Part shown: positions 27,530-36,755 of the stretch, in pieces
Layout of the letters: each line of letters starts with the position of its first letter
How positions within the stretch are numbered: the first letter of the stretch is position 1
Source of the DNA: Constantimarinum furrinae
Lineage (GTDB): Bacteria; Bacteroidota; Bacteroidia; Flavobacteriales; Flavobacteriaceae
DNA length: 64,000 bases
NCBI RefSeq assembly: GCF_014295415.1
Contig: NZ_CP052909.1
Location: 1,426,001 to 1,490,000, forward strand
Direction: 5' to 3'
Notes under the pieces: model-generated
The model's input: only the letters and a program-made list of their open reading frames with translations
What the model was told of the DNA's origin: nothing
Databases searched by the model: none
Translations under genes and position numbers: made by a program

Positions 27530-30177
27530 CCTCCCTTTCCGGTAGAATCGGTTTCTTTCTTATTTTTTCCGAACAATCCTCCAAGAATATCCTTTACTAC
27601 CTGCGTCGTATTTTGCTGAGTTCCCTTTGGATCCGGATTTGACGCATTGGTAGAGTCCTTCGGTTTTGTAGTGTTATTTCCTTGTCCGATTAGATCTTCA
27701 AGAATATTGGTTCCTTTGTCTTTTAATTCCTGTTTTTGCTTATAAATAAGTTTTTGAGTAAGTGTTTTTACAGCCGCTTCAGTATTTACTGAAATGTTAG
27801 GGCTGCTAAGCGTTCCTTTTATCCCAATGGGAAGTGCTACCGACATGTTTTCGGCATCCCCCGGATCCAACTTGGACAATAGTTTGGTTACCTCACCACC
27901 CAAATAACGTGCAGGCACATCCATTGAAAGATTATAATCGATGGTTTTGTCCAGTCCGTGACTCCCCGAAGCCGTAATTTTTACTCCTTTTACATTAAAA
28001 TCGAATGGTTTTACTTCGATCTTTCCATTGTTAAAGGTTAAGGCCGTGCTTACATCTCGCAAACTTAATCTGTCGATATTCAGAAAAGCAACCTTATCTC
28101 CAAGCTTGGAGAGCAGCGGTGCTTTTTGTGGATCCACTTCGGCAGTAATTATACGCGCCAGACCACTTCCCACGAGCGATGATAATTTTGGGGTGAGATT
28201 TTCGTTAAGCTCTCCATTTAATTTAAGCGTGGTGTTGATATCGCCGTTGAGTGCATTCGCTATGGGTGCGATATACTTCAGAATTTCTAACTGAGTAAAG
28301 GATTGTGCGATATCAATTTTGCTAAGATCAAGGTCCATAGCAAAGGTTGGTGTAACGTTTTTCGTGGAAACATTCCCCGATAGTGCAATGTTTCCGCCAA
28401 ATATATCTGAAGTTACATTATTAAGAGAAGCAGTTTCTTCCCTTACCCTGGCAGTGCCTTTTACATTGTTCAGTGTAATATTATCGTACACTACCTTATT
28501 GGCTGTAAAATTAAGCGTGGCGTCGAGAAAATCGGGAATCTTAATGGCATCTTCTTTTTTAGCAGCAGTTTTTGAGGCTGAAGTGTTGGTTTCTGAAAGG
28601 CTTGATTCGGGTTCTTTAAAATCATTTAGATTAAAAGTGTTGGACTGTACGTTAAAACTTCCTTTTAGATCCTGCTTTGCCATGATCCAGGGAATGAGAT
28701 TTACAATATCCCCGGTCGCCTGAAGATCTGTAGTGCCTGTGGTTGCCGCCAAATTTGTGAGTTTGATGTTGTTTCCGGGACTCATGGTAATATTGGCCGA
28801 GGAGACTTTGATCTCGTCTTTGAAGGAAGCATCCTTATAACTGAAATGTGTAATGGAAGCAGAACCAGTTGTTTTAATATTCTGGTATTGTTCGTTTTCT
28901 ACCGAATTCATATCAAAATTCGTATTTACATCGGCCTTGAAGATCCCGCTGAGTTGTTGTTCCATTTCCAGGGGAAGCACTTTTTCAATGTTTGCCAGGT
29001 TGATAGTGCCTTTGAGCGCTAAATTCACCAAAGCATTTTCGGTAAGATTTCGTATGCTTCCGTTGGCAGTAAAGAGTTCCTCGTCGATTTTAAAACTTAG
29101 ATCGCCTATAGTAATAAATGTGTCTTTCAAAAGACCTGTTTCATTTTTGAGACTGGCATCGATAGAAATATTTCGTACCGCTTTGGGTAGATCGGGGTAT
29201 TTAAAGGAAGCATTATCACTTTTAATGGCAATGTCCATCTTCGGGATATAGGTGTCGTCTATGATGCCTTTTAACGAACCGTTTACGGTAAAATTTCCAG
29301 TAGTAGTTACTCCGTCCAGTTCCTTTACATAGGTCTTCGGAATAACCGCTAAAAAGTTTTTAAAGTCGGAAGAAGGAGTTTTAAAAGCAAGGTCTATCTC
29401 GTTGTTCTCTTCATTTACTTTTACGAATCCGTCGAAAGTGAGCGGCAGTTCGTTCACTTTAGCTTCATTCTCGAGAAAAGTGTACTTCTGGTTTTCGAGG
29501 TCTAACTGAAAGATCGCGTCCAGGGCCACGCTATTTTCTTTTAGGTATTCGATATCGTCAATACGAAGAGAAACCAATGCATTGGTTTTGGTGTCCAGTT
29601 CAGATTGAGCTAATGAGAAATCACCGGTTCCCTCGTGGTTTACCTCTTTCAACATTAAAAAAGTTTTGGTTTTAGCGTCCAGATAGTTGATACGGGAATT
29701 GGTGATCTCGTATTTTTTCAGATCGAATGTGAATCCCGAATTCCCTTCAATATCGTCGGTTAGTGGTGCATCTTTTTTGATGGCAATGTCGTAGTTAGCA
29801 TTTCCAGTGGAATCTATAAGAATATTGACAAATGTCTTGTCGAATGTTAAGGCATCTACCAGTATGGGATCGTCGCCGCTCTTAAACAATTGAGTGATTC
29901 CCATATCGATCTTTACAAATTCTCCCGCTGCCAGTGTGTCGCCTTCAAATGGTGCTCTGTTGATCACACTGAAATCTTTAATGGTAAGTGCCGCATCGGG
30001 GAAACTTCGGAACAGACTAAGGTCGAAGTCGTTCCAGGCGACCGTCGCATTGAGATTATTGTCTATGGTCTTTTTAACCAGTTTCTCTAATGTTCCTTTT
30101 AGGAATAAGGGTGATAATGCCAATACTACAAGTATGATGGCAAAAAAGATTCCTATTATTTTTAATATTTTTTTCAT
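27526..30177 (-). CDS. AsmA-like protein
   Basis: 883 residues. One N-terminal membrane helix (IIGIFFAIILVVLALSPLFL) is followed by the AsmA N-terminal pattern LEKLVKKTIDNNLNATVAWN and DFDLSLFRSFPDAALTIKDFSV, a long beta-rich repeat region, and the AsmA_2-type C-terminal domain (FNVKGVKITASGSHGLDKTI, PIGIKGTLSSPNISV). The tail is Lys/Asn/Gln-rich and low-complexity. AsmA-like proteins form beta-groove bridges thought to move phospholipids between membranes. The downstream-strand neighbour 11 bases upstream encodes the queuosine precursor transporter, so the two may be co-transcribed. Confidence 0.88.
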   Translation of the reverse strand: MKKILKIIGIFFAIILVVLALSPLFLKGTLEKLVKKTIDNNLNATVAWNDFDLSLFRSFPDAALTIKDFSVINRAPFEGDTLAAGEFVKIDMGITQLFKSGDDPILVDALTFDKTFVNILIDSTGNANYDIAIKKDAPLTDDIEGNSGFTFDLKKYEITNSRINYLDAKTKTFLMLKEVNHEGTGDFSLAQSELDTKTNALVSLRIDDIEYLKENSVALDAIFQLDLENQKYTFLENEAKVNELPLTFDGFVKVNEENNEIDLAFKTPSSDFKNFLAVIPKTYVKELDGVTTTGNFTVNGSLKGIIDDTYIPKMDIAIKSDNASFKYPDLPKAVRNISIDASLKNETGLLKDTFITIGDLSFKIDEELFTANGSIRNLTENALVNLALKGTINLANIEKVLPLEMEQQLSGIFKADVNTNFDMNSVENEQYQNIKTTGSASITHFSYKDASFKDEIKVSSANITMSPGNNIKLTNLAATTGTTDLQATGDIVNLIPWIMAKQDLKGSFNVQSNTFNLNDFKEPESSLSETNTSASKTAAKKEDAIKIPDFLDATLNFTANKVVYDNITLNNVKGTARVREETASLNNVTSDIFGGNIALSGNVSTKNVTPTFAMDLDLSKIDIAQSFTQLEILKYIAPIANALNGDINTTLKLNGELNENLTPKLSSLVGSGLARIITAEVDPQKAPLLSKLGDKVAFLNIDRLSLRDVSTALTFNNGKIEVKPFDFNVKGVKITASGSHGLDKTIDYNLSMDVPARYLGGEVTKLLSKLDPGDAENMSVALPIGIKGTLSSPNISVNTEAAVKTLTQKLIYKQKQELKDKGTNILEDLIGQGNNTTKPKDSTNASNPDPKGTQQNTTQVVKDILGGLFGKNKKETDSTGKGG

Positions 30178-30188
30178 ATTTCAATTTT

Positions 30189-30923
30189 TTATTTTGAATC
30201 TTCTACAGATTCAACTCTCCTTAAATTCAGGCTGTCAATTTCTTCTCCTGTTTTGAGATTAAATCTTTTCCGGAGGGCAAAAACCGCTGCATATAAAAAC
30301 GGAGTGTCGAGTGCGGCAATTAGAACTTTAAATAAGAATCCGCTAAGCAACAATGGCCAAAACAGTGCCCAATCGATCTTTCCGAAGCTGCATAATAAAA
30401 ACAGCACCGTTGAGGTGTCTACCAGCTGTGAGAAAAAGGTGGAAAAATTATTCCGAAGCCACAAATGCCTGCCATTAGTCAGTCGTTTCCAGAAATGGAA
30501 AATATAAATGTCTATATATTGAGCTAGCAGATATGCCATCATGGAAGCGAATACTGCAATAGCTGTTGCGCCGAATACCCTGTTAAACAGAGCGTCGTCT
30601 ATTGGGCTCCAACTGGTAGCAGGGACTTCAGCAGAGGCAAACACGATCAATAAGGAAAAGAACGAGGCAAAAATACCTGCCGTCACAACTTCGTTGGCCT
30701 TTTTCCTTCCGTAGACCTCGCTTATAATGTCTGTTATAAGAAAAGTTATTGGATAGGGCAGAATTCCTACCGAGATCTCGAAGGTGTATATTCCGAAGAA
30801 ATCCCAATAAAAGAATTTCTGAAAGATCAAATTGGAAGCTACTAGTGAAGCTATAAACAGCGCAGCTAAGATGAGATAGATGCGTTGCGCCAACAATTGA
30901 TCCTTTACAGTATGTACAGCCAC
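30189..30923 (-). CDS. Queuosine precursor transporter (VUT family, YhhQ-like)
   Basis: 244 residues with about six membrane helices. VASNLIFQKFFYWDFFGIYT, GILPYPITFLITDIISEVYG (the family signature PxTFxxTDxxxExxG) and RNNFSTFFSQLVDTSTVLFL match the YhhQ/VUT family, which imports 7-cyano- or 7-aminomethyl-7-deazaguanine for tRNA queuosine. I found no preQ1 riboswitch in the short leader. A perfect -7 box lies 19 bases upstream. Confidence 0.9.
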   Translation of the reverse strand: MAVHTVKDQLLAQRIYLILAALFIASLVASNLIFQKFFYWDFFGIYTFEISVGILPYPITFLITDIISEVYGRKKANEVVTAGIFASFFSLLIVFASAEVPATSWSPIDDALFNRVFGATAIAVFASMMAYLLAQYIDIYIFHFWKRLTNGRHLWLRNNFSTFFSQLVDTSTVLFLLCSFGKIDWALFWPLLLSGFLFKVLIAALDTPFLYAAVFALRKRFNLKTGEEIDSLNLRRVESVEDSK

Positions 30924-30941
30924 TTAATTTGGTTAAGTATA

Positions 30942-30949
30942 CAAATTTA
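30942..30949 (-). promoter_or_regulatory. -7 box of queuosine transporter promoter
   Basis: On the minus strand this reads TAAATTTG, an exact TAnnTTTG match, 18 bases before the start codon. No clear -33 TTG. Confidence 0.5.
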
Positions 30950-31004
30950 ATGGTCAATCTTTTTCTTTTCCTTAATTTCGTCTTAAATGTTAAAATAGCC
31001 TTGT

Positions 31005-32147
31005 ATTAAACCAAATCAGCATATATACCTCGCGCTGGGGAGCAACCTCGGAAATAAATTTGAACACCTTCAAACGGCCGTAAACGCTGTATTTGAGAGG
31101 ATTGGTACTATCTTAAAAATATCTTCGGTTTACAGAACTCCCGCCATGGGCTTTGAAGGAGATGATTTTTTGAATTGTGTGTTATGGGTGCAAAGCTCAC
31201 TACCTCCTAAGCAGGTACTGCAAATTGTACATTCCATTGAAACGGAGATGGGACGCATACGTAAAAAAAGCAAGGCATATGAGTCACGGCCTATCGATAT
31301 CGATGTTCTTTTAATAGACGATCTGGAGATAAAGACAAAAGCGTTGACGATCCCTCACCCGGAGATCTCGAACAGAAGGTTTGTATTACAGCCTTTGGCC
31401 GAAGTGAACTCACAGTTGATCCACCCCTTGCTTAATAAGAAGGTGATCAAACTCTTGGCTGAAACTTCCGATAACAGTGAGATAGAAAAACAATCGAAAT
31501 GGCTCCGAAACCCAAGGCAGGATTATGATCTTTCGGCTTTTAATTATATAGCAATAGAAGGTAATATAGGCGCTGGAAAAACTAGTTTGGCAGAACGAAT
31601 TGCCGCTGATTTTAATGCAAAGTTGATCTTGGAGCGATTTAAGGACAATGCGTTTTTGGCCAAATTCTATGAAGACAAAGCGCGATATGCCTTTCCTTTA
31701 GAGATGGCTTTTTTGGCAGATCGCTATCAGCAACTATTGGAGGATATTAATCAGTTTGATCTTTTTAAGGATTGTGTTGTAACCGATTATGATGCTTATA
31801 AATCCTTGATCTTTGCCAAGGTGACACTTCAGGAGGAAGAATTCAACCTGTATAAAAAATTATTTCATCTTATGCATAAAGAATTGGCAAAACCCGATAT
31901 TTATGTATATTTATATCAGCATACAGATCGATTACTGGCAAATATAAAGGCTCGGGGACGGAATTATGAGCAGCGTATTGAGGCCGGATATCTCAAGCAG
32001 ATTCATGAAGGATATTTAGCCTTTGTTAAAGGTCAACCCAGAGACAAGGTAAGGATCATCGATATTTCGGAGATGGATTTTGTGCAGAATAGAAGCGACT
32101 ACCTTAAAATTCTGAAGCAGATCACAGGGGATACAGGCGAACATTAG
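31005..32147 (+). CDS. folK: FolK-deoxynucleoside kinase fusion (probable ATT start)
   Basis: About 380 residues. The first 155 are 6-hydroxymethyl-7,8-dihydropterin pyrophosphokinase: HIYLALGSNLGNKFEHLQ, SSVYRTPAMG, DDFLNCVLWV, SRPIDIDVLLIDD and TIPHPEISNRRFVLQPL. Residues from about 180 form a deoxynucleoside kinase: YIAIEGNIGAGKTSLAERI (P-loop), DRYQQLLEDINQFDLFKD, and the lid region IKARGRNYEQRI. The FolK part makes a folate precursor; the second part phosphorylates deoxynucleosides. The fusion is common in Bacteroidota. The frame runs back to a TAG stop at 30996 without any ATG, GTG or TTG before the conserved HIYLALGSN. ATT at 31005 (then KPNQH) is the best start. An in-frame ATG at 30987 is cut off by that TAG after three codons. 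It overlaps the convergent methyltransferase gene by four bases. Confidence 0.85.
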   Translation: MKPNQHIYLALGSNLGNKFEHLQTAVNAVFERIGTILKISSVYRTPAMGFEGDDFLNCVLWVQSSLPPKQVLQIVHSIETEMGRIRKKSKAYESRPIDIDVLLIDDLEIKTKALTIPHPEISNRRFVLQPLAEVNSQLIHPLLNKKVIKLLAETSDNSEIEKQSKWLRNPRQDYDLSAFNYIAIEGNIGAGKTSLAERIAADFNAKLILERFKDNAFLAKFYEDKARYAFPLEMAFLADRYQQLLEDINQFDLFKDCVVTDYDAYKSLIFAKVTLQEEEFNLYKKLFHLMHKELAKPDIYVYLYQHTDRLLANIKARGRNYEQRIEAGYLKQIHEGYLAFVKGQPRDKVRIIDISEMDFVQNRSDYLKILKQITGDTGEH

Positions 32148-32689
32148 AGTTGAAGTTTTTTCAGTTTACTGAAAAGATCCCAGATCACAACCCCGGCACT
32201 TACAGAGATATTCAACGAATGCTTCGTACCGTATTGGGGGATCTCTAATACTACATCACTTTTTGAAACCACCTGTTGTTGCACTCCTTTTACTTCATTT
32301 CCAAAGATCACGGCATATTTTGTATCCGGTTTAATGGTAAAATTCTGAAGGAACACGGCCTGCTCTGCCTGTTCAACTGCCGCTATTAAAACGCCTTCAT
32401 TTTTAAGTCTTTCTATTACTTCGGAAGTCTCTTTAGCATATTCCCAGGCAACGCTGTCGGTTGCTCCCAAAGCTGTTTTCTGAATATCTTTGTGAGGAGG
32501 TTTAGCTGTAATTCCGCACAGATATATCTTCTCGATCAAAAACGCATCGGCAGTCCTGAAAACTGAACCTATGTTGTTTAAGCTTCTTATATTATCAAGT
32601 ACTATGATGAGAGGTGTTTTTTTTGCGACCTTGTAATCCTCGACTCCAATTCGATCGAGTTCGCTATTTTTTAGCTTCCTGTTCTTCAT
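32144..32689 (-). CDS. TrmH/SpoU-family RNA 2'-O-methyltransferase
   Basis: 181 residues. The three SPOUT motifs are present: LDNIRSLNNIGSVFRTADAF (motif 1), AVIFGNEVKGV (motif 2) and EIPQYGTKHSLNISVSAGV (motif 3, here Thr-Lys-His-Ser-Leu-Asn). It probably methylates a ribose in tRNA or rRNA using S-adenosylmethionine; the target cannot be told. It lacks the N-terminal substrate domain of RlmB. Confidence 0.9.
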   Translation of the reverse strand: MKNRKLKNSELDRIGVEDYKVAKKTPLIIVLDNIRSLNNIGSVFRTADAFLIEKIYLCGITAKPPHKDIQKTALGATDSVAWEYAKETSEVIERLKNEGVLIAAVEQAEQAVFLQNFTIKPDTKYAVIFGNEVKGVQQQVVSKSDVVLEIPQYGTKHSLNISVSAGVVIWDLFSKLKKLQL

Positions 32690-32835
32690 AAGTCAAAATT
32701 AGGGTTTTCAGGATAGAATAATTGTTAATAAAAGTGGATAAATGGACTTTGATTGGTTTCAAAAACCAAGAGAGATTTTTTACATTTACTACATACACAA
32801 AAATGAAATGCAGTCCGTTCTAAAGGACATGGATC

Positions 32836-35451
32836 ATGGCGAAGAAGGTAACTCCATTAATGAAGCAATACAATACGATAAAAACGAAGTATCCCGATGC
32901 TTTGTTGTTGTTCAGGGTGGGGGATTTTTATGAGACTTTCGGAGAAGATGCAGTACGCGCCGCAGCCATTCTTAACATTACACTTACGGCACGAAACAAT
33001 GGAGGAGACCATGTGGAACTGGCCGGCTTTCCGCATCACAGTTTAAATACCTATTTACCAAAACTTGTTATGGCAGGGTGCAGAGTAGCCATTTGCGACC
33101 AGTTGGAGGATCCTAAACAAACAAAGACCATAGTTAAGCGAGGTGTCACCGAATTGGTAACTCCGGGCGTGGCACTTAACGATGATATATTATCTTCAAA
33201 ATCGAATAACTTTCTGGCCAGTGTTCATTTTGGCGAAAAGAATTTGGGAGTATCCTTTCTGGATGTTTCTACGGGCGAGTATCTAACCTCACAAGGCTCG
33301 CCTGAATATATAGACAAATTGCTTCAAAATTTTAATCCTAGCGAAGTACTGTTCAGTAAACAAAAGAGAAATCAATTTACAAAAACGTTTGGGGACAACT
33401 TCCATGTGTTTTATCTTGAAGATTGGGTTTTTCAGCCAGATTATGCCAATGAATTACTTCAAAAGCATTTTAACACCAATACTTTAAAAGGGTTTGGAGT
33501 AGATCACCTGGAAGAGGGCGTTATTGCCGCGGGTGCTGCCTTGCACTATTTAGGGGAAACACGGCATACACAGTTGAAGCATATCGCCAGAATTTCACGA
33601 ATTGCCGAAGATGAGTATGTCTGGATGGATCGGTTTACGATAAGAAATCTGGAATTGTACCATTCTCATCAGCAAAATGCCGTGACCTTGTTAGATGTTA
33701 TCGACAAGACCATCTCCCCAATGGGCGGAAGATTGCTCAAACGTTGGATGGCATTGCCATTAAAGAATGCAGAGAAGATCGTTAGCCGCCATGAAGTGGT
33801 AAGTCATTTTCTAGAGGATTTGGCTGGATTAGAGCGTATGCGTCTTCAAATAAAGAAAATAGGTGATTTAGAGCGATTAATCTCCAAGGTAGCTACAGCC
33901 AGGATCAATCCTAGAGAGGTCGTTCAGTTAAAAAATTCACTTGAAGCCATTGTACCTGTAAAAGCACAGGCACTACACAGTAAGAATAAGTCACTGCAAC
34001 GTTTGGGAGAGCAATTATCAGATTGTGAGGAGCTTCGGAATAAAATAAAGAAAACCCTCAACGAAGTCTCTCCTGTAAATATTGTAAAGGGTAATGCCAT
34101 TGCTACCGGCTTCAATACCGAATTAGATGAATTGCGAAGTATTTCTTCAGGCGGAAAGGAATACCTTGATAATATGCTTCAAAGGGAAGCAGCGCGTACC
34201 GGAATTACATCACTAAAAATTGGTTCCAACAATGTATTTGGTTACTACATTGAGGTAAGAAACACACATAAGGATAAAGTGCCACCCGAATGGACGCGCA
34301 AGCAGACTTTGGTCAGCGCCGAACGCTACATTACCGAAGAGCTTAAAGAATACGAAGCGAAAATTCTTGGCGCAGAAGAAAAGATAAGCACTTTGGAACA
34401 GGAATTGTTTGCATCTTTGGTATCCTGGATGCTTCAATATATTGGCGAAGTGCAGCAAACAGCCTCGGCTGTTGCTCAACTGGATTGCCTGGGATCTTAT
34501 GCCATACTGGCTCAAACCGCAAATTATACCCGTCCGTTGCTCGATGAGAGCTTCGATCTCGATATTAAGGAGGGTCGACACCCGGTAATAGAGCGGCAGT
34601 TACCTCCTGATGCCCCTTATATTGCCAACGATGTCTTTCTCGATAGGGAAAACCAGCAGATCATCATGATCACAGGGCCCAATATGAGTGGTAAATCGGC
34701 TATTTTACGGCAAACAGCACTCATTGTGCTGTTGGCACAGATGGGAAGTTTTGTCCCTGCTAAAGCCGTGAGAATGGGATGTGTGGATAAGATATTTACC
34801 AGAGTGGGTGCTAGTGACAATATTTCGATGGGTGAATCGACCTTTATGGTGGAAATGAACGAAACGGCGAGTATATTGAATAATATTTCGGAACGCAGCC
34901 TGGTATTGCTCGATGAAATAGGGAGAGGGACCAGCACGTATGACGGGATAAGTATTGCTTGGGCAATTAGTGAATATGTACACGAGCATCCTTCCAGAGC
35001 CAAGACCTTATTTGCTACTCATTATCACGAATTGAATGAAATGACCGAGACTTTTTCCAGGATTAAAAATTACAATGTTTCGGTAAAGGAATTAAAAGAC
35101 ACGGTTTTATTTCTGCGGAAACTTGTACCCGGCGGGTCTCAGCACAGTTTCGGGATTCATGTAGCAAAGATGGCCGGAATGCCGCAAGCCGTGTTACAGC
35201 GGGCTAACAAGATCTTAGGTCGGTTGGAAAAATCACATTCTTCGGAAGAACTTACCGACGAGATGAGGGCAATTTCAAAAGATGAGATGCAATTGAGTTT
35301 CTTTAAGCTGGATGACCCATTGCTGGAGGAGCTTAGAGAAGAGATTTTGGATATCGATATCGATACGCTTACTCCGGTGGAGGCGTTAATGAAGCTAAAT
35401 GAAATTAAAAGGATGCTACAACGAAATGCTTCTGTAAAGCTGAAAAAATAG
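32836..35451 (+). CDS. mutS: DNA mismatch repair protein MutS
   Basis: 871 residues. The N-terminus has the mismatch-recognition motif [19 protein letters not shown] (Phe-x-Glu, with FYE). The core clamp follows, then the ATPase with Walker [14 protein letters not shown], signature [17 protein letters not shown], Walker [20 protein letters not shown] and ATHYHEL. A C-terminal segment with a tetramer-type helix ends the protein. It recognises mismatches and recruits MutL. Upstream -7-like TACATTTA near 32780 is a weak promoter candidate. Confidence 0.97.
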   Translation: MAKKVTPLMKQYNTIKTKYPDALLLFRVGDFYETFGEDAVRAAAILNITLTARNNGGDHVELAGFPHHSLNTYLPKLVMAGCRVAICDQLEDPKQTKTIVKRGVTELVTPGVALNDDILSSKSNNFLASVHFGEKNLGVSFLDVSTGEYLTSQGSPEYIDKLLQNFNPSEVLFSKQKRNQFTKTFGDNFHVFYLEDWVFQPDYANELLQKHFNTNTLKGFGVDHLEEGVIAAGAALHYLGETRHTQLKHIARISRIAEDEYVWMDRFTIRNLELYHSHQQNAVTLLDVIDKTISPMGGRLLKRWMALPLKNAEKIVSRHEVVSHFLEDLAGLERMRLQIKKIGDLERLISKVATARINPREVVQLKNSLEAIVPVKAQALHSKNKSLQRLGEQLSDCEELRNKIKKTLNEVSPVNIVKGNAIATGFNTELDELRSISSGGKEYLDNMLQREAARTGITSLKIGSNNVFGYYIEVRNTHKDKVPPEWTRKQTLVSAERYITEELKEYEAKILGAEEKISTLEQELFASLVSWMLQYIGEVQQTASAVAQLDCLGSYAILAQTANYTRPLLDESFDLDIKEGRHPVIERQLPPDAPYIANDVFLDRENQQIIMITGPNMSGKSAILRQTALIVLLAQMGSFVPAKAVRMGCVDKIFTRVGASDNISMGESTFMVEMNETASILNNISERSLVLLDEIGRGTSTYDGISIAWAISEYVHEHPSRAKTLFATHYHELNEMTETFSRIKNYNVSVKELKDTVLFLRKLVPGGSQHSFGIHVAKMAGMPQAVLQRANKILGRLEKSHSSEELTDEMRAISKDEMQLSFFKLDDPLLEELREEILDIDIDTLTPVEALMKLNEIKRMLQRNASVKLKK

Positions 35452-35488
35452 TGCGTTTATTCACAGAAATATTTTAGTAAAAATATCT

Positions 35489-35517
35489 TTGCTTTTGCTT
35501 TAAAAATTTTAAATTTG
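35489..35517 (+). promoter_or_regulatory. Promoter of the tRNA-Gly/tRNA-Leu unit
   Basis: TTG at 35489-35491, then 18 bases, then the perfect -7 box TAAATTTG at 35510-35517, about 40 bases before tRNA-Gly. Confidence 0.7.
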
Positions 35518-35556
35518 CGTCCGCTTTAGCGATAAAGCCACGTTCTTAATAAATCT

Positions 35557-35629
35557 GCGAAAATAGCTCAGTTGGTAGAGCGCCACCTTGCCAAGGTGGA
35601 GGTCGCGGGTTCGAATCCCGTTTTTCGCT
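35557..35629 (+). tRNA. tRNA-Gly (GCC)
   Basis: A 73-base cloverleaf. The acceptor stem is GCGAAAA / TTTTCGC with discriminator T; D-arm AGCTCAGTTGGTAGAGC; anticodon stem CCACC / GGTGG with loop TTGCCAA, anticodon GCC at 35590-35592; T-arm GCGGGTTCGAATCCCGT. The 3' CCA is not encoded. Confidence 0.97.
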
Positions 35630-35643
35630 CTAAGTGTTACCCT

Positions 35644-35729
35644 GCTGAAGTGGTGGAATTGGTAGACACGCTGGACTTAAAATCCAGTGGACAGAAATGT
35701 CCGTACGGGTTCAAGTCCCGTCTTCAGTA
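35644..35729 (+). tRNA. tRNA-Leu (TAA)
   Basis: An 86-base class II tRNA. Acceptor GCTGAAG / CTTCAGT (first pair G-U) with discriminator A; anticodon stem CTGGA / TCCAG with loop CTTAAAA, anticodon TAA at 35678-35680; long variable arm GGACAGAAATGTCC; T-arm ACGGGTTCAAGTCCCGT. It lies 14 bases after tRNA-Gly, same transcript. Confidence 0.96.
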
Positions 35730-35741
35730 CAGATGAGTAAA

Positions 35742-35768
35742 AACCAAGCCGAAAGGCTTGGTTTTTTT
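35742..35768 (+). terminator. Terminator of the tRNA unit
   Basis: Stem AACCAAGCC / GGCTTGGTT with tetraloop GAAA, followed by seven T residues. Confidence 0.88.
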
Positions 35769-35818
35769 GTTTAAAAAAATTCGGAAGCTTGCTTCAAGAT
35801 ATTTTTTTAAACAAAAAA
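35763..35818. repeat. 18-bp perfect inverted repeat
   Basis: Left arm TTTTTTGTTTAAAAAAAT (35763-35780) and its exact reverse complement (35801-35818) enclose a 20-base spacer that itself holds the small hairpin GAAGC-TT-GCTTC. It starts inside the T-run of the tRNA terminator. Confidence 0.8.
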
Positions 35819-36031
35819 GGCGATTCATGAAATGAATTGGTTTTTATTTTGACGCTGTTGATTTGGGACTCGCCGCAGGCAATTCCCGTTAGATTAAATT
35901 CGGAAGCTTGCTTCAAGATATTTTTTTAAACAAAAAAGGCGATTCATGAAATGAATTGGTTTTTACTTTGACGCTGTTGATTTGGGACTCGCCGCAGGCA
36001 ATTCCCGTTAGATTAAATTCGGAAGCTTGCT
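35777..36031. repeat. 119-bp tandem repeat, two full copies plus a partial third
   Basis: Copy 1 is 35777-35895, copy 2 is 35896-36014, and the first 17 bases start a third copy to 36031. The copies differ at one base (TTTTATTTTG against TTTTACTTTG). Each unit contains three possible hairpins: GAAGC-TT-GCTTC, ATTCAT-GAA-ATGAAT, and a GGGA...TCCC element with GCC-GCA-GGC inside. No reading frame of note. This fills most of the gene-free stretch 35730-36119. Confidence 0.88.
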
Positions 36032-36119
36032 CTAAACTATTTGATCCAGTTACCTATATTAGGTTTTCCAAGATTATCTGAATAATAAGATGCCGGCAGG
36101 TATTCTGAACGAGAACAAT

Positions 36120-36701
36120 TTAACGATCATTCAGCCCCTTACCGTTCAGAATATGTTCCATATATTTTTCAACCCTGGAGGTTCGTGTTTTTGATTGTTT
36201 AGCCCCTGAAAAATAAAGCAGATATCCTCGTTTACGTCCCGGAGTTAACGCTTCAAATGCATTTTTTAAGTCAGGAATCTCTTCTAATTTCGTTTGAAAT
36301 TCGACAGGGATTTCAAATTCTGATGTTTTTTTATAGGCCACTTCCAATCCTGCTTTTTCGACTTCTATAGCTTCATAGATGTAGGATCTAATAACCGCCT
36401 CCAATTTTTTGATTTCCTTTGAATTAGTAAATCGCAACTGACGGGCAGATTGAACGTTTTTTGTTTGTTGCACCAGAATTTTGTTGCCGTCTTTTAATAA
36501 TGCGCCCTTAACAAACAAGAGTGCACAATATGCCTTAAATCCGTGAATTAGTACAATGTTACTATTTTGAAATGTGTAGCAAGGAACACCCCACTTTAAA
36601 GTTTCGGTAAGTCCGCAATCCAAAATAATGGATCGAAGCAGTTGATATTCATGTTGCCAAGGCGTATCTTTTTCAAAGAACCAATCGACTTCAGGATTCA
36701 T
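36120..36701 (-). CDS. YdeI/OmpD-associated family protein (DUF1801 plus Bacteriocin-protection-type tail)
   Basis: 193 residues. The N-terminal part is DUF1801-like (LRSIILDCGLTETLKWGVPCYTFQNSNIVLI, with the conserved ETxKWG). The C-terminal part is the YdeI tail: FEIPVEFQTKLEEIPDLKNAF, EALTPGRKRGYLLYFSGAKQ, KTRTSRVEKYMEHILNGKG. Function unknown; the ordering of both parts is normal for the family. It stands alone. Confidence 0.88.
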   Translation of the reverse strand: MNPEVDWFFEKDTPWQHEYQLLRSIILDCGLTETLKWGVPCYTFQNSNIVLIHGFKAYCALLFVKGALLKDGNKILVQQTKNVQSARQLRFTNSKEIKKLEAVIRSYIYEAIEVEKAGLEVAYKKTSEFEIPVEFQTKLEEIPDLKNAFEALTPGRKRGYLLYFSGAKQSKTRTSRVEKYMEHILNGKGLNDR

Positions 36702-36755
36702 AATTATTTAGTTTTCAGTTGCTGTAGGCACCTCATAAAATTGGAAAGAGAGTTT

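Noticed and set aside
28028-29251. Several antisense frames over the AsmA-like gene
   Set aside because: They have no start context or recognisable domain, and the forward protein is continuous and well matched to AsmA.
30924-31000. preQ1 riboswitch upstream of the queuosine precursor transporter
   Set aside because: The leader is only about 20 bases by the promoter call and shows no preQ1 aptamer hairpin with an A-rich tail.
32742-32933. Small protein ahead of mutS
   Set aside because: It runs into mutS in another frame, has no family features, and the region is better explained as the mutS leader.
35777-36031. CRISPR array
   Set aside because: The repeat unit is 119 bp with no separate spacers, and no cas genes are present.
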